NCBI GenBank assembly: GCA_047495785.1
Contig: JBLDXI010000001.1
Location: forward strand, 558,001-622,000
Source: Lepidodermella squamata
Taxonomy: Eukaryota > Gastrotricha
Length of the DNA: 64,000 bases
Direction: 5' to 3'
Every line of letters starts with the position of its first letter. Within the stretch, counting starts at the first letter, position 1. Shown here piece after piece: positions 10,694 to 23,815 of this stretch. Under the pieces are notes generated by a model. That model had not been told where the DNA came from, ran no database searches, and saw only the letters and a program-made list of their open reading frames with translations. The position numbers were made by a program, and so were the translations under genes.

Positions 10694-12719
10694 ATGCTCA
10701 GGTAAGAATAACCTCGAAATTTGTCTATAGTTGGCACATGATGTTTTTAATTTTAGCCTGGCGCTGATTTGTTGCTTGGCCATCGGAGCATTCGGGGCTG
10801 TTAATAGCCACAGCTACATAATCCAGAGCCTGGTCAGTTCCGATGAGCTCCCGAAGAGACCACCGCCTGGGCTGCTTCGCGCTCAGTCGTATTTTGCGAA
10901 ATATCTCAAAAAACCTCAAACCAGAAAGCCGTCCGGAACTGGTTTTTCGGCGACCAGCAAACGCCCGGCTAACATGACAACGATCCGATCGTCGAATCGC
11001 ACTCGGACAACGCCCTGGGGCGCTTCAAGGGCAACTAAAAAACAGCGCGAGCGAACCAAGTTTTTCGACCAGTTATTTGAGGACTACGACAAGAGACTTG
11101 CACCAATAGCTATTAACGAAAGTAATTTTCTAACTCTGACACAGTGAATAGAACTAATTTTCACAACGAATTATAGCAATGTACATCGAAGCTGCCATAT
11201 TTTTAAACACCTTAGACTCAATCAGCGAAGTGTCTTTCGTAAGCTATTTACAGTCAAAAAGGACCTCGCAGCACTGTGTTTATTTCCAAGGATTATGATA
11301 TGGGCATATTTTTGCGTCTCAAATGGCGGGACCCCCGATTGGCCTATGACCCGATAATGGCTGATGAAAATGACTCGATTAACATTGATGCTTTAATGTT
11401 CGACAATTTATGGATACCGGATCTGTTTTGCTCAAATGAGAAAAGTTCCTACTTTCACACCATAGTGACGCCGAATCGGCTTATCAAACTTTCATCAAAC
11501 GGAACAGTTCTCTACAGCAGTCGTCTTTACTTCACGCTGAATTGCCAAATGGAACTTCATGCGTTTCCGTAATTTTGAATTGTACCGCTTTTTTGTGATT
11601 TTAAATCCTGTTTTCAAGATTTGACAGCCAATTTTGCACATTTCAACTGCATTCTTGTAAGATTTCGATCAAATTTTAATGCCACAAAAGTTACATAAAG
11701 CTTTTTTTGCGTAGATGGGCAACCTGAGCGCTATATGCGGCTAAAATGGGCGTCGACTCCGCTTGAAATGCCGAGAAATCTTCTCATAGCCCAGTTTACG
11801 ATAAACAGTATCGAATTCGAAGATACAATCGTTGAGGCACCCCGAGGCAATTTTTCCAGCCTCATTGTTACATTCCATTTTGTTCGAGACATCGGATTCT
11901 ACGTCATCCAGATCTACGTACCATCATTGTAATTGATTCCCAGCCCAAAATTTCGAATTTAATGGTTAAATTTTCCATTTCAGTCTAACCGTTTTAACGG
12001 CATTCACGGCGTTTTGGATCGACCCACTCGCTGTTCCGGGGCGGGTTAACATTGGAGTTTTCACGACCCTTATCATGGCAAATATGTCATTCAGCTTTCG
12101 AGCCACCCTACCAACTGTCTCCTACATAAAAGCGATAGATATTTGGATATTAGCTTGCACTTTATTCGTCTTTATGGCTCTCGTTGAATATGCAATCGCA
12201 AACGTGCTCTTAAGACAGAAGCCGAAATACGCTACTCCGATGCAGGTTTTATTCGACCTATCCACTACACTGGCTTTCCACGCCGATTTTTCAGCGGCGC
12301 GAAATGCTGGCAACATGTCGGAGGACAACGCGGAAAATTTCCGAAACCTCGATTCTTCGAGCAATAATCGAAAATCGAATATGAATCAAATCGCGAGAGG
12401 TCGGCAACCAGCGCACAGCCAGTCTCAGATGGAAGAGCTTTCTGCGCAAATTATTCTTCTGCGGAAACAGCGGCGCAATTTTTGCTACAGAATTTTGCAT
12501 TACCTGCTACCGGACACTCGCGGGGTGTCTTTTGAGGACCTGTCAGGGCTTGATCGGTGTAACCTGCTCGAGGCAGTGTGTCGGCGCGTTTTCCCAGCCA
12601 GTTTTCTCTTGTTTAACGTCGGCTATTGGGTCACGTATTTGTACTTCCTGAACCTGGTCTCCCACGAGGGAAGTGCGGCTGAACATGGTGACAAGAGCCG
12701 ACATGCCATCGACCAATAA
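10694..12719 (+). CDS. Cys-loop ligand-gated ion channel subunit, anion type (paralog A)
   Basis: Pentameric channel subunit of the GABA-A/glycine receptor superfamily. Seven exons (10694-10701, 10757-11121, 11177-11238, 11291-11568, 11619-11656, 11715-11928, 11984-12719) total 1701 bases, 566 residues. The 8-base first exon supplies MLS of the signal peptide (MLSLALICCLAIGAFG). Next come a variable region, KKQRERTKFFDQLFEDYDKR (first helix), loop A WIPDLF..NEK, and a Cys-loop with 13 residues between cysteines (CQMELHAFP...DSQFC). M1 follows, then M2 with VPGRVNIGVFTTL, the M2-M3 loop LPTVSYIKAIDIW, M3, a long loop and M4 ending in FNVGYWVTYLYF. The ligand is unknown; loop C lacks the second cysteine pair of glycine receptors. 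Confidence 0.88.
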
Positions 12720-13154
12720 AACTATCATTTCCCAAATCAGGGAAATACATGAGTGATTCTGTTGTTTTGAATGCGAGAAATAAACTAAAAGCAGCCGATT
12801 TGTCATCTTTGGCGTGTTGCTCATAATGTAATAAGCCATCTCAAGCAATGCTTTATCGACCGGATATATAAGCAGGTGGCGCTCTCGCAGATTAAAAAAC
12901 GCGCCTGCTGATGGTGTCTTTTTATTATTTGCCGGCACGCAACTTGAATTTGTCACGCTACGGCCAGAGGACTTGCTCATTACGAAGGCGATGGAGTGCT
13001 TTAAGATTCTGCGTTATATTATTATTGTCGTGCTAGGACAACAACGTATAAAATATTTATTTTCGCATTCACGATAATTCGCAAATCGACTCTGTTTACG
13101 GCCGAGCCGGTTTTTGTGCTTCTCACCTTGACCAATTGGCATTTTAGCAAAAAT
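12720..13154. other. Intergenic between channel paralogs A and B
   Basis: 435 bases holding the 3' flank of paralog A. An acceptor-like GGCATTTTAG lies 8 bases before the paralog B ATG, which could mark a 5' UTR intron or a trans-splice site. No gene seen. Confidence 0.5.
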
Positions 13155-15087
13155 ATGATGTTTGATAGCCGATTTCTCTGTGCGACCGAGCTGCTGCTAG
13201 CGTTAAGCTGGGCGAGTTGTTCAAACGTGACATTGAGACCGGCCGGGCTGATGTCCGTCTCGTCGTCCTATTTCGGATCTCTTTCGATGAATAAAACTTA
13301 CAGCGCGGTTAAAAAGAAACCAGCAGCTACAGGGATGTCTTTTCCTCGAGCGAATAGGAAACAGCGGCAACGGACCAAGTTCTTCAATAAACTGTTCAAA
13401 GACTACGATAGAAGGCTCAGGCCGAGTAATGGAAGTGAGGGTAGCTATTTTTACAAAGTTCTAACAAAACTTTTTATCATTTTTTTACTTTATAGCAATG
13501 TTGATCGAAGCAGCGATTTTTTTGAACAGCCTTGATTCCGTTAGCGAGATCTCATTCGTAAGTGACTAAATAATTGAACAATATCTACTATAGTAATAAT
13601 CATCTATCATATAGGATTATGATATGGGCATATTTCTAAGACTCAAGTGGCATGATCCTCGGTTAGTCTTCGACCCGGCTGAGACGAATGGCGAGGAAAT
13701 GATAAACATTGACGCGTTGATGTTCGATCAACTTTGGGTCCCGGACCTGTATTGTTCCAATGAGAAACAGGCTAATTTTCACTCGGTCGTCACGCCCAAT
13801 AGGCTGATAAAATTAATGAAAAACGGCACAGTTTTATTCAGCAGCCGTTTTTACTTCACACTTCATTGCCAGGTTTGAGACTTTACTTGATTTTGATTAA
13901 TCATCAGCTAAATTTACCTAATTTTCAGATGGAACTTCATGCATTTCCGTAAGTACTGATAATTACCGAACATGAATTCCTTATAAGCTCCAGCCCCAAT
14001 TTTAGGTTCGACAATCAATTTTGCACATACCAGATGCTTTCATGTAAAGATTCTAATACCTTTCGAAATTCCTCCTTAATAATCTTTGCTATTTAAGATG
14101 GCTACACCGAGAATCATATGCAGCTGCGGTGGGGGCCAATCCCGCTTGAAATGGCCCGGAATATGCTAATTGCTCAATTCGCCATCAACAGCATTGAATT
14201 TGAGGACACTGTCGTCGAGGCACCCCGCGGCAACTTCTCCAGCTTAATTGTCACTTTCCATTTTGTTAGGGATATAGGATTCTACGTCATTCAAATCTAC
14301 GTCCCTTCGTTGTAAGAAAAATCATCTTTTCTCAGGATCTTATCACGTTTCTTCCGATTTTATTTATAGCTTGACTGTTTTAACGGCTTTCACGGCATTT
14401 TGGATCGATCCACTCGCTGTTCCGGGTCGAGTAAACATTGGAGTTTTCACTACCCTTATCATGGCAAATATGTCATTCAGCTTTCGGCGAACTCTTCCGA
14501 CAGTCTCCTACATCAAAGCTATTGATATCTGGATTTTGGCTTGTACTTTATTCGTGTTCTTGTCCTTGGTAGAATACGCTGTTGTCAATGTTGTCCTGAG
14601 GCAAAAACCTGCGAATGATCCCTCATCGGTGGCATCGACGCCTATGTTATCACCCGGGCTCAGCTCGATGCCCCATTTTTCGGAGGACTTTGCCGAAAAC
14701 ATTCAGCACCACAGTGTTGCGAAATCACGCCGGTTGATTCGTCAGCCGACGCTGCGAGAACGCGTATTTTCGTTCGGACGGACATCACATGGCGACGAAA
14801 TGGTGGCGCAAGTGCTCACGCTTCAAAAGCAGCGAAGAAACATCGCTTATCGTTTGCTTCACTATTTAGTACCTCATACTCAGGGTCTAAAATTTAGAGA
14901 GCTTACCGGGTTGGAAAGATGTGATCTGGTCGAGGCTCTCAGCCGAAGAGTTTTTCCTGGCAGCTTCCTGCTGTTCAACTTGTTCTACTGGATAACTTAC
15001 CTCTACTTTTTGGACCTGGTTTCGCATTCAGAAGGGCCATCCGGCGGCGAGCATGGCGACAAAGGCCGCCATGATACAGACGATTGA
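13155..15087 (+). CDS. Cys-loop ligand-gated ion channel subunit, anion type (paralog B)
   Basis: Second copy of the array, 529 residues from seven exons (13155-13434, 13496-13557, 13615-13872, 13929-13948, 14006-14043, 14098-14311, 14370-15087; 1590 bases). The signal peptide region is MMFDSRFLCATELLLALSWASC. The N-terminal variable region is short, followed by NRKQRQRTKFFNKLFKDYDRR. Loop A reads WVPDLYCSNEK; the Cys-loop and four membrane segments are as in paralog A. M2 has VPGRVNIGVFTTL. It has an extra intron between CHCQ and MELHAFP that A, C and D lack, making a 20-base exon at 13929-13948. The start was chosen as the first ATG after the acceptor-like TTTTAG. Confidence 0.88.
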
Positions 15088-15732
15088 AATCAGCTTTGAT
15101 TTTCCCAACTGTTGATTCGTATAGATACAATTGTGCCAAAAGAAATAAAGAATTCGATTTAGTACAGCAATAATATCTACTGCGTGTTTGCTTTTGTTTA
15201 CACAATCTACCTGGGAAGAAAATTGCGGTTTTACGGAAGACATTAGATCATTAATAATGAATTCGCAAAATGATGCGGCAGAAATTCGCGATTGCGAGAG
15301 AGTAAAATCTCACTCATATAGGAGGAGAAATAACAATCAGGTGATGTTGATGGTGATTATACAAAAACAGTGCGCCAACACTACCGCTCGTCAACATGAG
15401 CGTGGGTATGAGTAGCACAGCAAATTTTATGAATTGAGGATAGGCCTCAGGCTATACCTGACCCAATAATATTTCTATCAAGACTCGAAATTTTCATCTC
15501 AGATTTTTAACAGTAATTTTTATAGGCGTCAAATCTCGACACAATAAAGAAGACATTAGACGCCCGCGGCGAACTTCTCTTCTCTTTCTTTATCGATCGC
15601 CTGGCGATAATCAGCAAAAAAGTTATCCACAAACTCAATAAATTTTGATAGCGTGCCTGTCTAAAATGATCAGGTAATTTTCGGCTAGCGCTCATTCCGA
15701 GTTTTTTTTCAGCGAAAAATATATGTCGCAGA
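15088..15732. other. Intergenic between channel paralogs B and C
   Basis: 645 bases. AATAAA after paralog B is at about 15142. A strong acceptor-like TTTTTTTTCAG ends near 15711, about 21 bases before the paralog C ATG. No gene seen. Confidence 0.5.
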
Positions 15733-17652
15733 ATGTCTGAATCTCACGCATCAGTGATTGCTTTCATCTTGATCACTCTTGTACCGAGATCGAATGGCTG
15801 GCGATTCAACGAATTCACGAATGAATCGCTGGCAGAGTTTCGAAACATCTCTGTACCTTCAGTTAGAGGCCCGCCGGGTTTAATGTCACTGAAGGCGCCT
15901 TCGTACTTCGTCAAATTCAACAGCGTCAAGTTTAAAAAGCCAAATTCATATAGTTCGGCGAACAAAACAAACAAACCAAGTTCATGGGATGATCCAGTTT
16001 TCAATTTTCCGCGCGCCTCGCGGAAGCAACGTGAGCTGTCCAATTTTTTCGACAGCTTGTTCAAAAACTACGACAAAAGGCTGCGCCCTACTAATGAAAG
16101 TAAGCGACTGACCTTGACCCTTAGAAAAAAATGTTAACGTATTATTTAGCGATTACCGTAGAAGCTGCGATTTATTTGAACAGCTTGGACTCGATCAGCG
16201 AAATGTCATTCGTTAGTTATTTCAGCTAGAAATTGATCAGCTTGAATCTATTTTTGGGTCTTTACAGGACTTCGACATAGGTATTTTTCTTAGGCTAAAA
16301 TGGGACGACTTGCGGCTGATTTACGATCCGCGAAAGGTCGGCGGGGAAGAAAATATCACGCTGGACGCGCTGCTATACGATCAACTATGGGTGCCTGATG
16401 TTTACTGCTGGAACGAGAAAATGGCTTATATTCACAAAGTTGTGACTCCGAACCGTCTCATCAAGTTATCTCGCAACGGAACTATCCTATTCAGTAGTAG
16501 AATATACTTCACGCTTCATTGCCAGATGGAGCTGCATAATTTTCCGTAAATTTGATAAAAATAATTGCGAATAATGCTTATTTCATGATTCATTTAGCTT
16601 CGACAGCCAGTCCTGCTCCTTTCAACTGTTATCATGTAATTTTGTATTTAGCTTGCAATTTTTTGAATTTACTAATTCCTTTCATCAGATGCTGACCCAG
16701 TTCATAAGATGAAACTGCGATGGGGGCCTCTACCCCTCGAAATGGCTCGAAACCTGCTGATCGCTCAGTTCACAATTCACTCGATAGAATTTGAAAGCAC
16801 CGTTATCAAAACTTCTAGAGGAAATTTCTCCAGTCTCCGCGTTGTTTTCCATTTTGTTCGCGATATCGGATTCTACGTCATTCAAATTTACGTGCCTTCT
16901 TTGTAAGCTCTGGTGTTATTTTCCGCAAATTTCAGTTAATTTTTCTAATTTTTTCTGACAGTCTGATAGTGCTTACGTCTTTCACGGCGTTTTGGATAGA
17001 TCCACTCGCCGTTCCAGGACGAGTAACTGTTGGAGTCTTCACGACCCTCATCATGGCAAATATGTCGAATAGCTTCAAGCGAACCCTGCCGAGTGTTTCC
17101 TACCTGAAAGCTATCGATATTTGGATATTAGCATGTACTGTTTTCGTGTTCCTCGCCCTGGTTGAGTATGCTGTAGTCAACGTGATTTTGCGGCAGAAGC
17201 CGAGTCACAGCAACATTTCCCCGATATCTCCCCGCTATTTGATGACGTCCTCATCGCTTAGCCTTATTGCCATTGGTCGCGAAGATGACGCTGAAAACAT
17301 TTTACACGATGATGACATGAAAAAGATGCCAGAACGGCGGCAAAGACTCGATGATAGCGAGCTGACTAGTTCGCAGTTGCTACTTCTCCAGAAACGGAAA
17401 AGCACGTTCACCTATCGCATATTGTACCATTTACTGCCGGATACGGTTGGCCTGCGATTCGACGAGCTTACAGGCCTGGAAAGGTGTTACTTTATTGAGC
17501 TGGCGTGCCGCAGACTTTTCCCATTCGTGTTTTTCATTTTCAACATAATTTACTGGGTCACTTACCTGCATTTCATGTCGTGGGTTCCACCGACATCGAG
17601 CACTTTATCTGCATCCAGCGGAATCAGTAGTCGTCATGCTATCAATATTTGA
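15733..17652 (+). CDS. Cys-loop ligand-gated ion channel subunit, anion type (paralog C)
   Basis: Third array copy, 549 residues from six exons (15733-16099, 16150-16211, 16268-16545, 16598-16635, 16689-16902, 16962-17652; 1650 bases). The signal peptide is SVIAFILITLVPRSNG. The conserved N-terminal block is SRKQRELSNFFDSLFKNYDKR. Loop A has WVPDVYCWNEK and the Cys-loop spacing is 13. M2 reads VPGRVTVGVFTTL, and the next segment has MANMSNSFKRTLP where the paralogs have MANMSFSF. M4 is the most divergent (FIFNIIYWVTYLHF). The 62-, 38- and 214-base exons have the same lengths as in paralogs A, B and D. An ATG 10 bases upstream runs straight into a stop. Confidence 0.88.
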
Positions 17653-18081
17653 TTTATAATTTATCCAAAATTGAAAATTGAATAAACTTTGATTTCGAGA
17701 TATAGAAGTACTGACTTCCCTCTACCAATTTCAAATTTTTGCTGAATTTTAGAATCTTATTCTACGGCTTATTCAAAGATAATCCAAAAATCGGTTGAAT
17801 TTTGCCTGAAGATACGCGCTAATCCGAATCTACACTTCTAGCGGCAAGGTCGATGGAAATTCTGAAGAAGCAACATAGAGAAAGATGCACTCCACACAAT
17901 CAATTATAAATGAAGCGCAGTATGTGAAGAAAACTGATTGATTTGATACAGCCAGTCTATACACCACTCGGATCGCCTTACCTGAGGGAACCATATCGCA
18001 CCTAAAGTTTTGGTCGCGCACCAGCACTCTTTCAACCATCAATTACAAATCTGTAATGATCTGTTTCAGGTAAAAAATAGA
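17653..18081. other. Intergenic between channel paralogs C and D
   Basis: 429 bases with AATAAA at about 17681. No supported gene or repeat. Confidence 0.5.
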
Positions 18082-20201
18082 ATGATCATCTGTGTGTCAA
18101 AATTACGATTTTTGTTGTTTCTTTTCTTCAGAATACTGATATTTTCAACGTTGGCGCGAGCTGTTGTAGCAAGCGATGGTGATTCATACTTCGCGAGATT
18201 AGCCGAGAAAAAACTGGTTAGATCTCAATCCTACAGCCTTATTGATCTGTCAAACTCATCGCTTTTGGTCGATGAAATCTGGTCTTCCGAGAGCAAGCAA
18301 CTCGACTCCGTTTCGCTGCGCAGGTTTAGAAAATCGTCCGATACCGCCAATGCCACCTTGACAGCTATATTAACCGAACCTGCTTATCAAACTACAGCTC
18401 CTATACAATTTGAGAGTGGCATCATTGAACATATTATTACTGAAGCAAAATTAGAAAATCAGTCCAAAGCTACGGATGTCACTACCCCAGTCCCTCCGTC
18501 GAAAAATTCGAGGAGGCAACGCGAAAGGACTTGGTTCTTCGACAAACTGTTCAGCGAATATGACAAGCGATTTCCTCCTAGCAACGAAAGTAAGCCTTAC
18601 AAAAAATGACCGTTTCTATACTATATTTGTTTTGCAGCGGTTGACGTAGAGGCTGCTATTTATCTCAACAGCCTCGATTCAGTCAACGAGATGACATTTG
18701 CAAGTTTAATCTGTTTTCAATACATTCAAATTCTATGACCCTTTAATTAGGACTTCGATATGGGAATTTACCTGCGTCTAAAATGGAGCGATCCTCGGCT
18801 AAATTTCAACCCAGCCTGGGTAGACGGCGTTGACTCCATCAACATCGACGCTATTCTGTACGAAAAACTTTGGGTGCCCGATTTGTACTGCCTCAACGAG
18901 AAAAAGGCCCATTTTCACGACGTAGTTACACCAAATCGCCTCATTTATCTGTCGAAAAATGGGACAATTTTATACAGCAGCCGGCTTTACTTCACCCTTC
19001 ATTGTCAGATGGAGCTACATGTCTTCCCGTAAGAGAAAATAATTCTTAAAACTATACATGGGCTAATATTCCGATTTCAAGTTTTGACAGCCAATATTGC
19101 ACATTCCAACTGCAATCATGTAAGTAATTTATCCCTCCTTAAAATATATAACCAATATTTTTCTTAAGATGGATATACTGCGCAACGACTGCGGTTAAGA
19201 TGGGCGCCGATTCCTTTAGAAATGGCTCGCAATTTGTTGATAGCCCAATTCAGCCTGGCTAATATCAACTTCGAGGAGGCTGTTATCGAAGGCTCGCGTG
19301 GAAACTACTCAGGCCTCGTTGTCATTTTTCACTTCGTCCGAGATATCGGGTTCTACGTCATCCAAATTTATCTACCTTCTTTGTGAGTTGATTTCAACTC
19401 CAGAATAATATCTATATTTTTGTTAATTTTTTCAGCCTTATCGTATGGACAGCGTTCACGGCATTTTGGATTGACCCTCTTGCGGTTCAAGCTCGCGTAA
19501 CTATCGGCGTTTTCACAACTCTAATCATGGCTAACATGTCATTCAGCTTTCGATCCACCCTACCGGCTGTTTCTTACATTAAAGCCATCGATGTTTGGAT
19601 ATTAGCCTGCACGTTATTCGTCTTCTCGTCTCTTGTTCAATACGCTTTCGTTAGTCTACTGATGAGGCAGAAGCCGAAGACCAATTATTCTGACCACGAA
19701 TGCTCGAGTGACGATGAAGATGGGACTACAGCTGCCTGTAGCGCGGCTACTACGCCCATGACGCCTCGAACGCCCCTCGACCACCGGGGTGTGATCATGT
19801 CGGAGGGCGATGACGAGAACATAAACGAGCTTGAGCGCCGGAAATTATCTATCATGAAGCGGCGCGATCGTCAAGGTGGCATGAATCTGATTCAACTCGC
19901 CGCAGCTAGATATGACCTTCTTGAACAACAGCGTAGAAACCCGGCTTATCGCATGTTGCACCACTTGCTACCTCACACCAGGGGTTTATATTTCTGCGAA
20001 CTTACTGGACAGGAACGGTGTGATTTTCTCGAGGCCATTTGCCGCCGCGTTTTCCCGACAACTTTCCTTCTATTCAACGTGGGTTACTGGGTGACTTATC
20101 TCTACTTTCAGGAGTCAGTGCCACATGGAAGTGCCTTCAGTTCTATGACAAGCTCTGAAGTTGATGGAAAGGACAGGCATATTATTGAAAAACAAGTCTG
20201 A
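18082..20201 (+). CDS. Cys-loop ligand-gated ion channel subunit, anion type (paralog D)
   Basis: Fourth array copy, 621 residues from six exons (18082-18589, 18638-18699, 18751-19028, 19082-19119, 19169-19382, 19436-20201; 1866 bases). The hydrophobic leader is FLLFLFFRILIFSTLARA. The N-terminal region before SRRQRERTWFFDKLFSEYDKR is the longest of the array copies. The intron after the 62-base exon begins with GC (GCAAGT at 18700); the paralogs have GT at the same place. M2 reads VQARVTIGVFTTL, so this copy keeps Ala-Arg but has Gln for Pro. The M3-M4 loop is acidic and Ser/Thr-rich. M4 ends FNVGYWVTYLYF. Ligand and assembly partners are unknown. Confidence 0.87.
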
Positions 20202-20794
20202 AATATTTTATGTCTCATTTGAGCCCGTTCAAAAATTAAAAGTTGAATTCGTGCTGTTTGTTGTTGCGTTGTTGAAGACTGAATTGACAGATAGCATGAA
20301 GTTGAGTTGCCGTCTGAAAACAGCCATCGTAGTGAAAACGCCACAAATGGCAAAAATCGATAGCAAAAAGCCGGTTAAACTGGCAACTATCGAGAATTTA
20401 TAAGACTTGACGGCTTTAGGCTTGCTCGGAGATTGAAGGGCGAGGACAACAGCAGGTATCCAACAACCTGCATTAAAAAAACGAGGGTCAAATTATTTGA
20501 TCCAATCGAATCTAAACGTATAACATTGAGGCTCCAGCCTTAAATTTTCCCGTATTTTTGGCTTTTTTGGGACTTTTTTGGGTCTTTTTAACCGTGGGAA
20601 TTTATTTTAATTTAGATTTTATTATAGCTTCAGGTTTGCCGAAAAACGTAAAATGCTGGCTTCCGAGGTTGGGAACGTTAACAAATTGAGATTTATAGAA
20701 GGAGACTAGAAATTCGAAAAAGATATTTTGGTGAACAATTTAGTGCTGGAACCCTAAATTTATAGGCTCTGCCTTTTGCAGCCCCAATTAGAAA
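20202..20794. other. Intergenic, 0.6 kb
   Basis: AT-rich DNA with runs of T and G near 20570-20600. No gene or defined repeat. Confidence 0.5.
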
Positions 20795-22131
20795 TTAGAA
20801 TGGAAAAGGAAACTTTAGATCGGACTTACAATACATTAGATGGCAAACTGCAGCCATTCCAAGCGCGAGTTCAAGAGCTGCCTCTTGCTTTCTCATTCGC
20901 TTGCTGGTATCCAGAGGTCTTTTAGCGTCTTCAGATGAAGGCCGAACAGTGATAGCGGCCGTGAGGCGATCATTCAAAGTTCCGATATTAATTATTTGAA
21001 CGCTCTTGCGTGGCAAATGGTATCTCTTAATTATTCGTTCCTCATCGCTTGAAGCACTGACAATATCTGAATACTCTGAATTTTCTGAATCAGAATCGAT
21101 AAACTCTGTTGGGGTGCAGGCCGGGGCATGTATGCATGACGTTTCATCTTCATCACGGTTCAAGGCAGGCAGGTTTTCCATGATGACGATTTCATCGACG
21201 GATGGCGAGTGAAGTGGCTGCAATTCGACATCTGGTGACGAGTCTTTCAAAGCTGATCGTAAAATTTTGTCGCCGATTGAAATTGTCTTGCTAACTATGA
21301 GGGATGATGTTTCTCGAATTGATTTGATCTCTGGAAATCGAATCACAGGTGATGATGCCAATTCTGTATATTGATGCTGGCTGTTATTGAGCCAAAATAT
21401 AGGTTGAGTAGCCATTATTGGTGAAAAATCAAAAAGAACGAAAAACGACCTATTATCTATGCCTATACTCTGGTCAGGAAGTGTATTTATTCTAGGATGG
21501 AGCCAATTGGCGGCGGTCGATAAAGTTTTCACATGATTCTCAGAGCCTAATGACAGAGTGAAGAACTCTGGCACAAATGATAATCCGAAAATCGCGCAAC
21601 ACATTAGCCGCCGCCCCGCCAAAAAGCGTCGCGGAAGTATGGCAAATGACGTCAGCTTTATTTTCTTATTACGTTTTTTACGGCCTCAAATCTCGCAATT
21701 GGCTGATAGGATGTATGTGTCCCACTTGTGAGCGATGAACGGCTCTCTGAATCGAATTTTGATGGTTTGTCCGATTCAAGGCGAGAGATAACTGTGGTGT
21801 AGTGCCTATTTGCTGACCGTACTACGATGACCGAGACAATCATAATATGACCCCAAAAAGCAACATATTGTCTTATTAGGGTTTGTACGAATGAATTATT
21901 GACGCAGAAAGGCCGTTCCTGGGATCTCACGCATGTTAAGCTTCTGAAACTAAAATTTTCGGGGTTAATCACAACTCCTTATAAATCCGCCACTGAGCTG
22001 AGCTTGAACACTAAAATGTATTCCCAGAGAGATCTAAAGGCCAGCAGTATCGAAACCAAAGCGGATGAATCAATATATTGTGGTTGGCGCAAATAAATCC
22101 CGGTAATTAAAGGAAGAAAAAATGTATCCAT
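20795..22131 (-). CDS. Unresolved gene or gene remnant with hydrophobic segments
   Basis: I do not recognise this locus. On the minus strand an ATG at 22131 opens a hydrophobic stretch (SALVSILLAFRSLWEYILVF) ending near 21990. A second frame (21972-21658) has a membrane-like segment, VAFWGHIMIVSVIVV, followed by RSANRHYTTV, faintly like the end of GPCR TM3. A third frame (about 21650-20795) begins with RRLMCCAIFGLSFVPEFFTLSL, TM4-like, and ends in a 180-residue Ser/Asp/Glu-rich tail. I could not find a splice pattern joining all three, and TM5-TM7 are not evident. It may be a divergent or decaying rhodopsin-like receptor, or unrelated exons. Exon limits are approximate. Confidence 0.3.
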
Positions 22132-22318
22132 CAGACTAAGTATTTGGGACTGCTTTGGCTTAATGAATAACGAGGATGTCTATTTCAGGCTTCAAGAATA
22201 ATGCGCCACTTTTTGCCTCACTGAAATTCAATGTGCTTCCTGTGCCAGGTGTCGTGTCGCGTGCACTCTCGAGCTGCCTCGAAATGCTTACCAAAACTTC
22301 ATCATAATTAAATTTAAA

Positions 22319-23689
22319 ATGAAAAGCATCTTGTTGATTTTGTTGCTGACAATATTAGGCAGTTCGGCTGCCTTGGATACGCCCGCCGAAACCGACCTAG
22401 AAGGTATAATATGGCATCTTATAGCAGCCTTCTCATGCTCGTCTTTTTCAAGGTGAAACTACGGCGAACATCCATGATGTCAGATCAAGCGGTGATTCTG
22501 AAAGGTGGTATTCGAATCCTAATAACGGCTATCAAGGTGGCATAGACGGTTATCATTACCAGCCCAATCCTCAACCGAACAGTGATAGCGATGGCGAGGA
22601 CAACAGCAAATCTATTAACCGCCCTAAAAAATTTCGATGTGGCCAGTCGATTCTTCGATCCGAGGATAGAATCGTCAACGGTAGCGCCACAGCGATCGAA
22701 AATTGGCCATGGCAGATTTCTCTCAGGCGCTATGGCGTCCATATATGCGGCGGCACCCTAATCACTAGGAGGTTTTAAAAATAAGCCGAATTAAAATATT
22801 TTAACCTATTTTCCGGTTTTAATAGTTTCGTGCTGACAGCTGCTCATTGTTTCAAAGCGGGCAGGTTAGATTTGAAAAATTGATTCATTCATAACTTGCC
22901 CAGGAAAATCGAAAATTTTACAGAGAGCCGTTTGACTACAAGATTTCTCTCGGTAAGACGAGGAAAAGTGGCAGCGAGTCCGAGCTCGGCGAACATTTTA
23001 GCGAAGTCGCCAGCATTCACATTCATCCGCAGTACAACAAACCGCCTTATGATAACGATGTTGCTCTGGTTCGGCTCGCTCAACCGATTATGCAGCCGAC
23101 AAAGTTAGTTGGGAATCTCGCTTTATAATCGCCTTAGTGTAAATTTTGTTTCCGACCATAGTAAAATTTACCCGATTTGCTTACCATGGCCGAATGACAA
23201 AGTTCCAACCTCATCAGCTGATTGCTTCATCACCGGCTACGGCGATACGAAGAATACGGGTTTTGATGATCAGCTGAAAGAGGCGAAAATCAACATTTTG
23301 AGCCGAGAGCGATGCTTAGGGCTCGATAGTGACTACAAGAAATACCTGACCAGCAACATGGTGGGTTTTAATGACCCAGTGAATCATCACATTTTTATTG
23401 CTTCTTCTTACAGTTTTGCGCTGGAAAGTTGGAGGGTGGAATTGATTCTTGCCAGGGCGATTCCGGCGGTCCTTTGGTATGCTACGACCGGTCGCATGGT
23501 GGCGGTTTCATCCAGCGTGGCATCATTTCTTTCGGCTGGGAATGTGCCAAGCGGAACAAGCCCGGCGTTTACGTGAATGTTGCCAAATTTATACCTTTCA
23601 TCAAATCAACGATTCGAGATGCTTTGAAAAAATCACCTTCGATGGTTCTCGCTTCATTTAGTTCACCCGAACATGAAGAGGTCGAATAA
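22319..23689 (+). CDS. Secreted trypsin-like serine protease (S1 family)
   Basis: Secreted zymogen. The ATG at 22319 gives the signal peptide [16 protein letters not shown]. After an intron comes a short Asn/Pro/Gly-rich region, then CG (FRCGQS) and the activation site SEDR/IVNG. The catalytic triad is intact: [15 protein letters not shown] and CQGDSGGP. The residue six before the active Ser is Asp ([13 protein letters not shown]), predicting cleavage after Arg or Lys. The last part reads [13 protein letters not shown] and ends in a 30-residue tail. Introns fall after RR of LITRR, after AAHCFKAG (acceptor at 22923), before NKIYP and before FCAGK. Other frames within it are shadows. A physiological substrate cannot be read from sequence. 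Confidence 0.88.
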
Positions 23690-23815
23690 TTGTTTTTCTC
23701 TTGTTGCTATAATAAAACGGCCTTAACTTTGTTATAATTCTTTTTTATTGAATAACATTGCGATGATAAATTACAAGGTGAAATCACTCAGTGCTGGCAA
23801 ATTAAGTCGCGTCTT

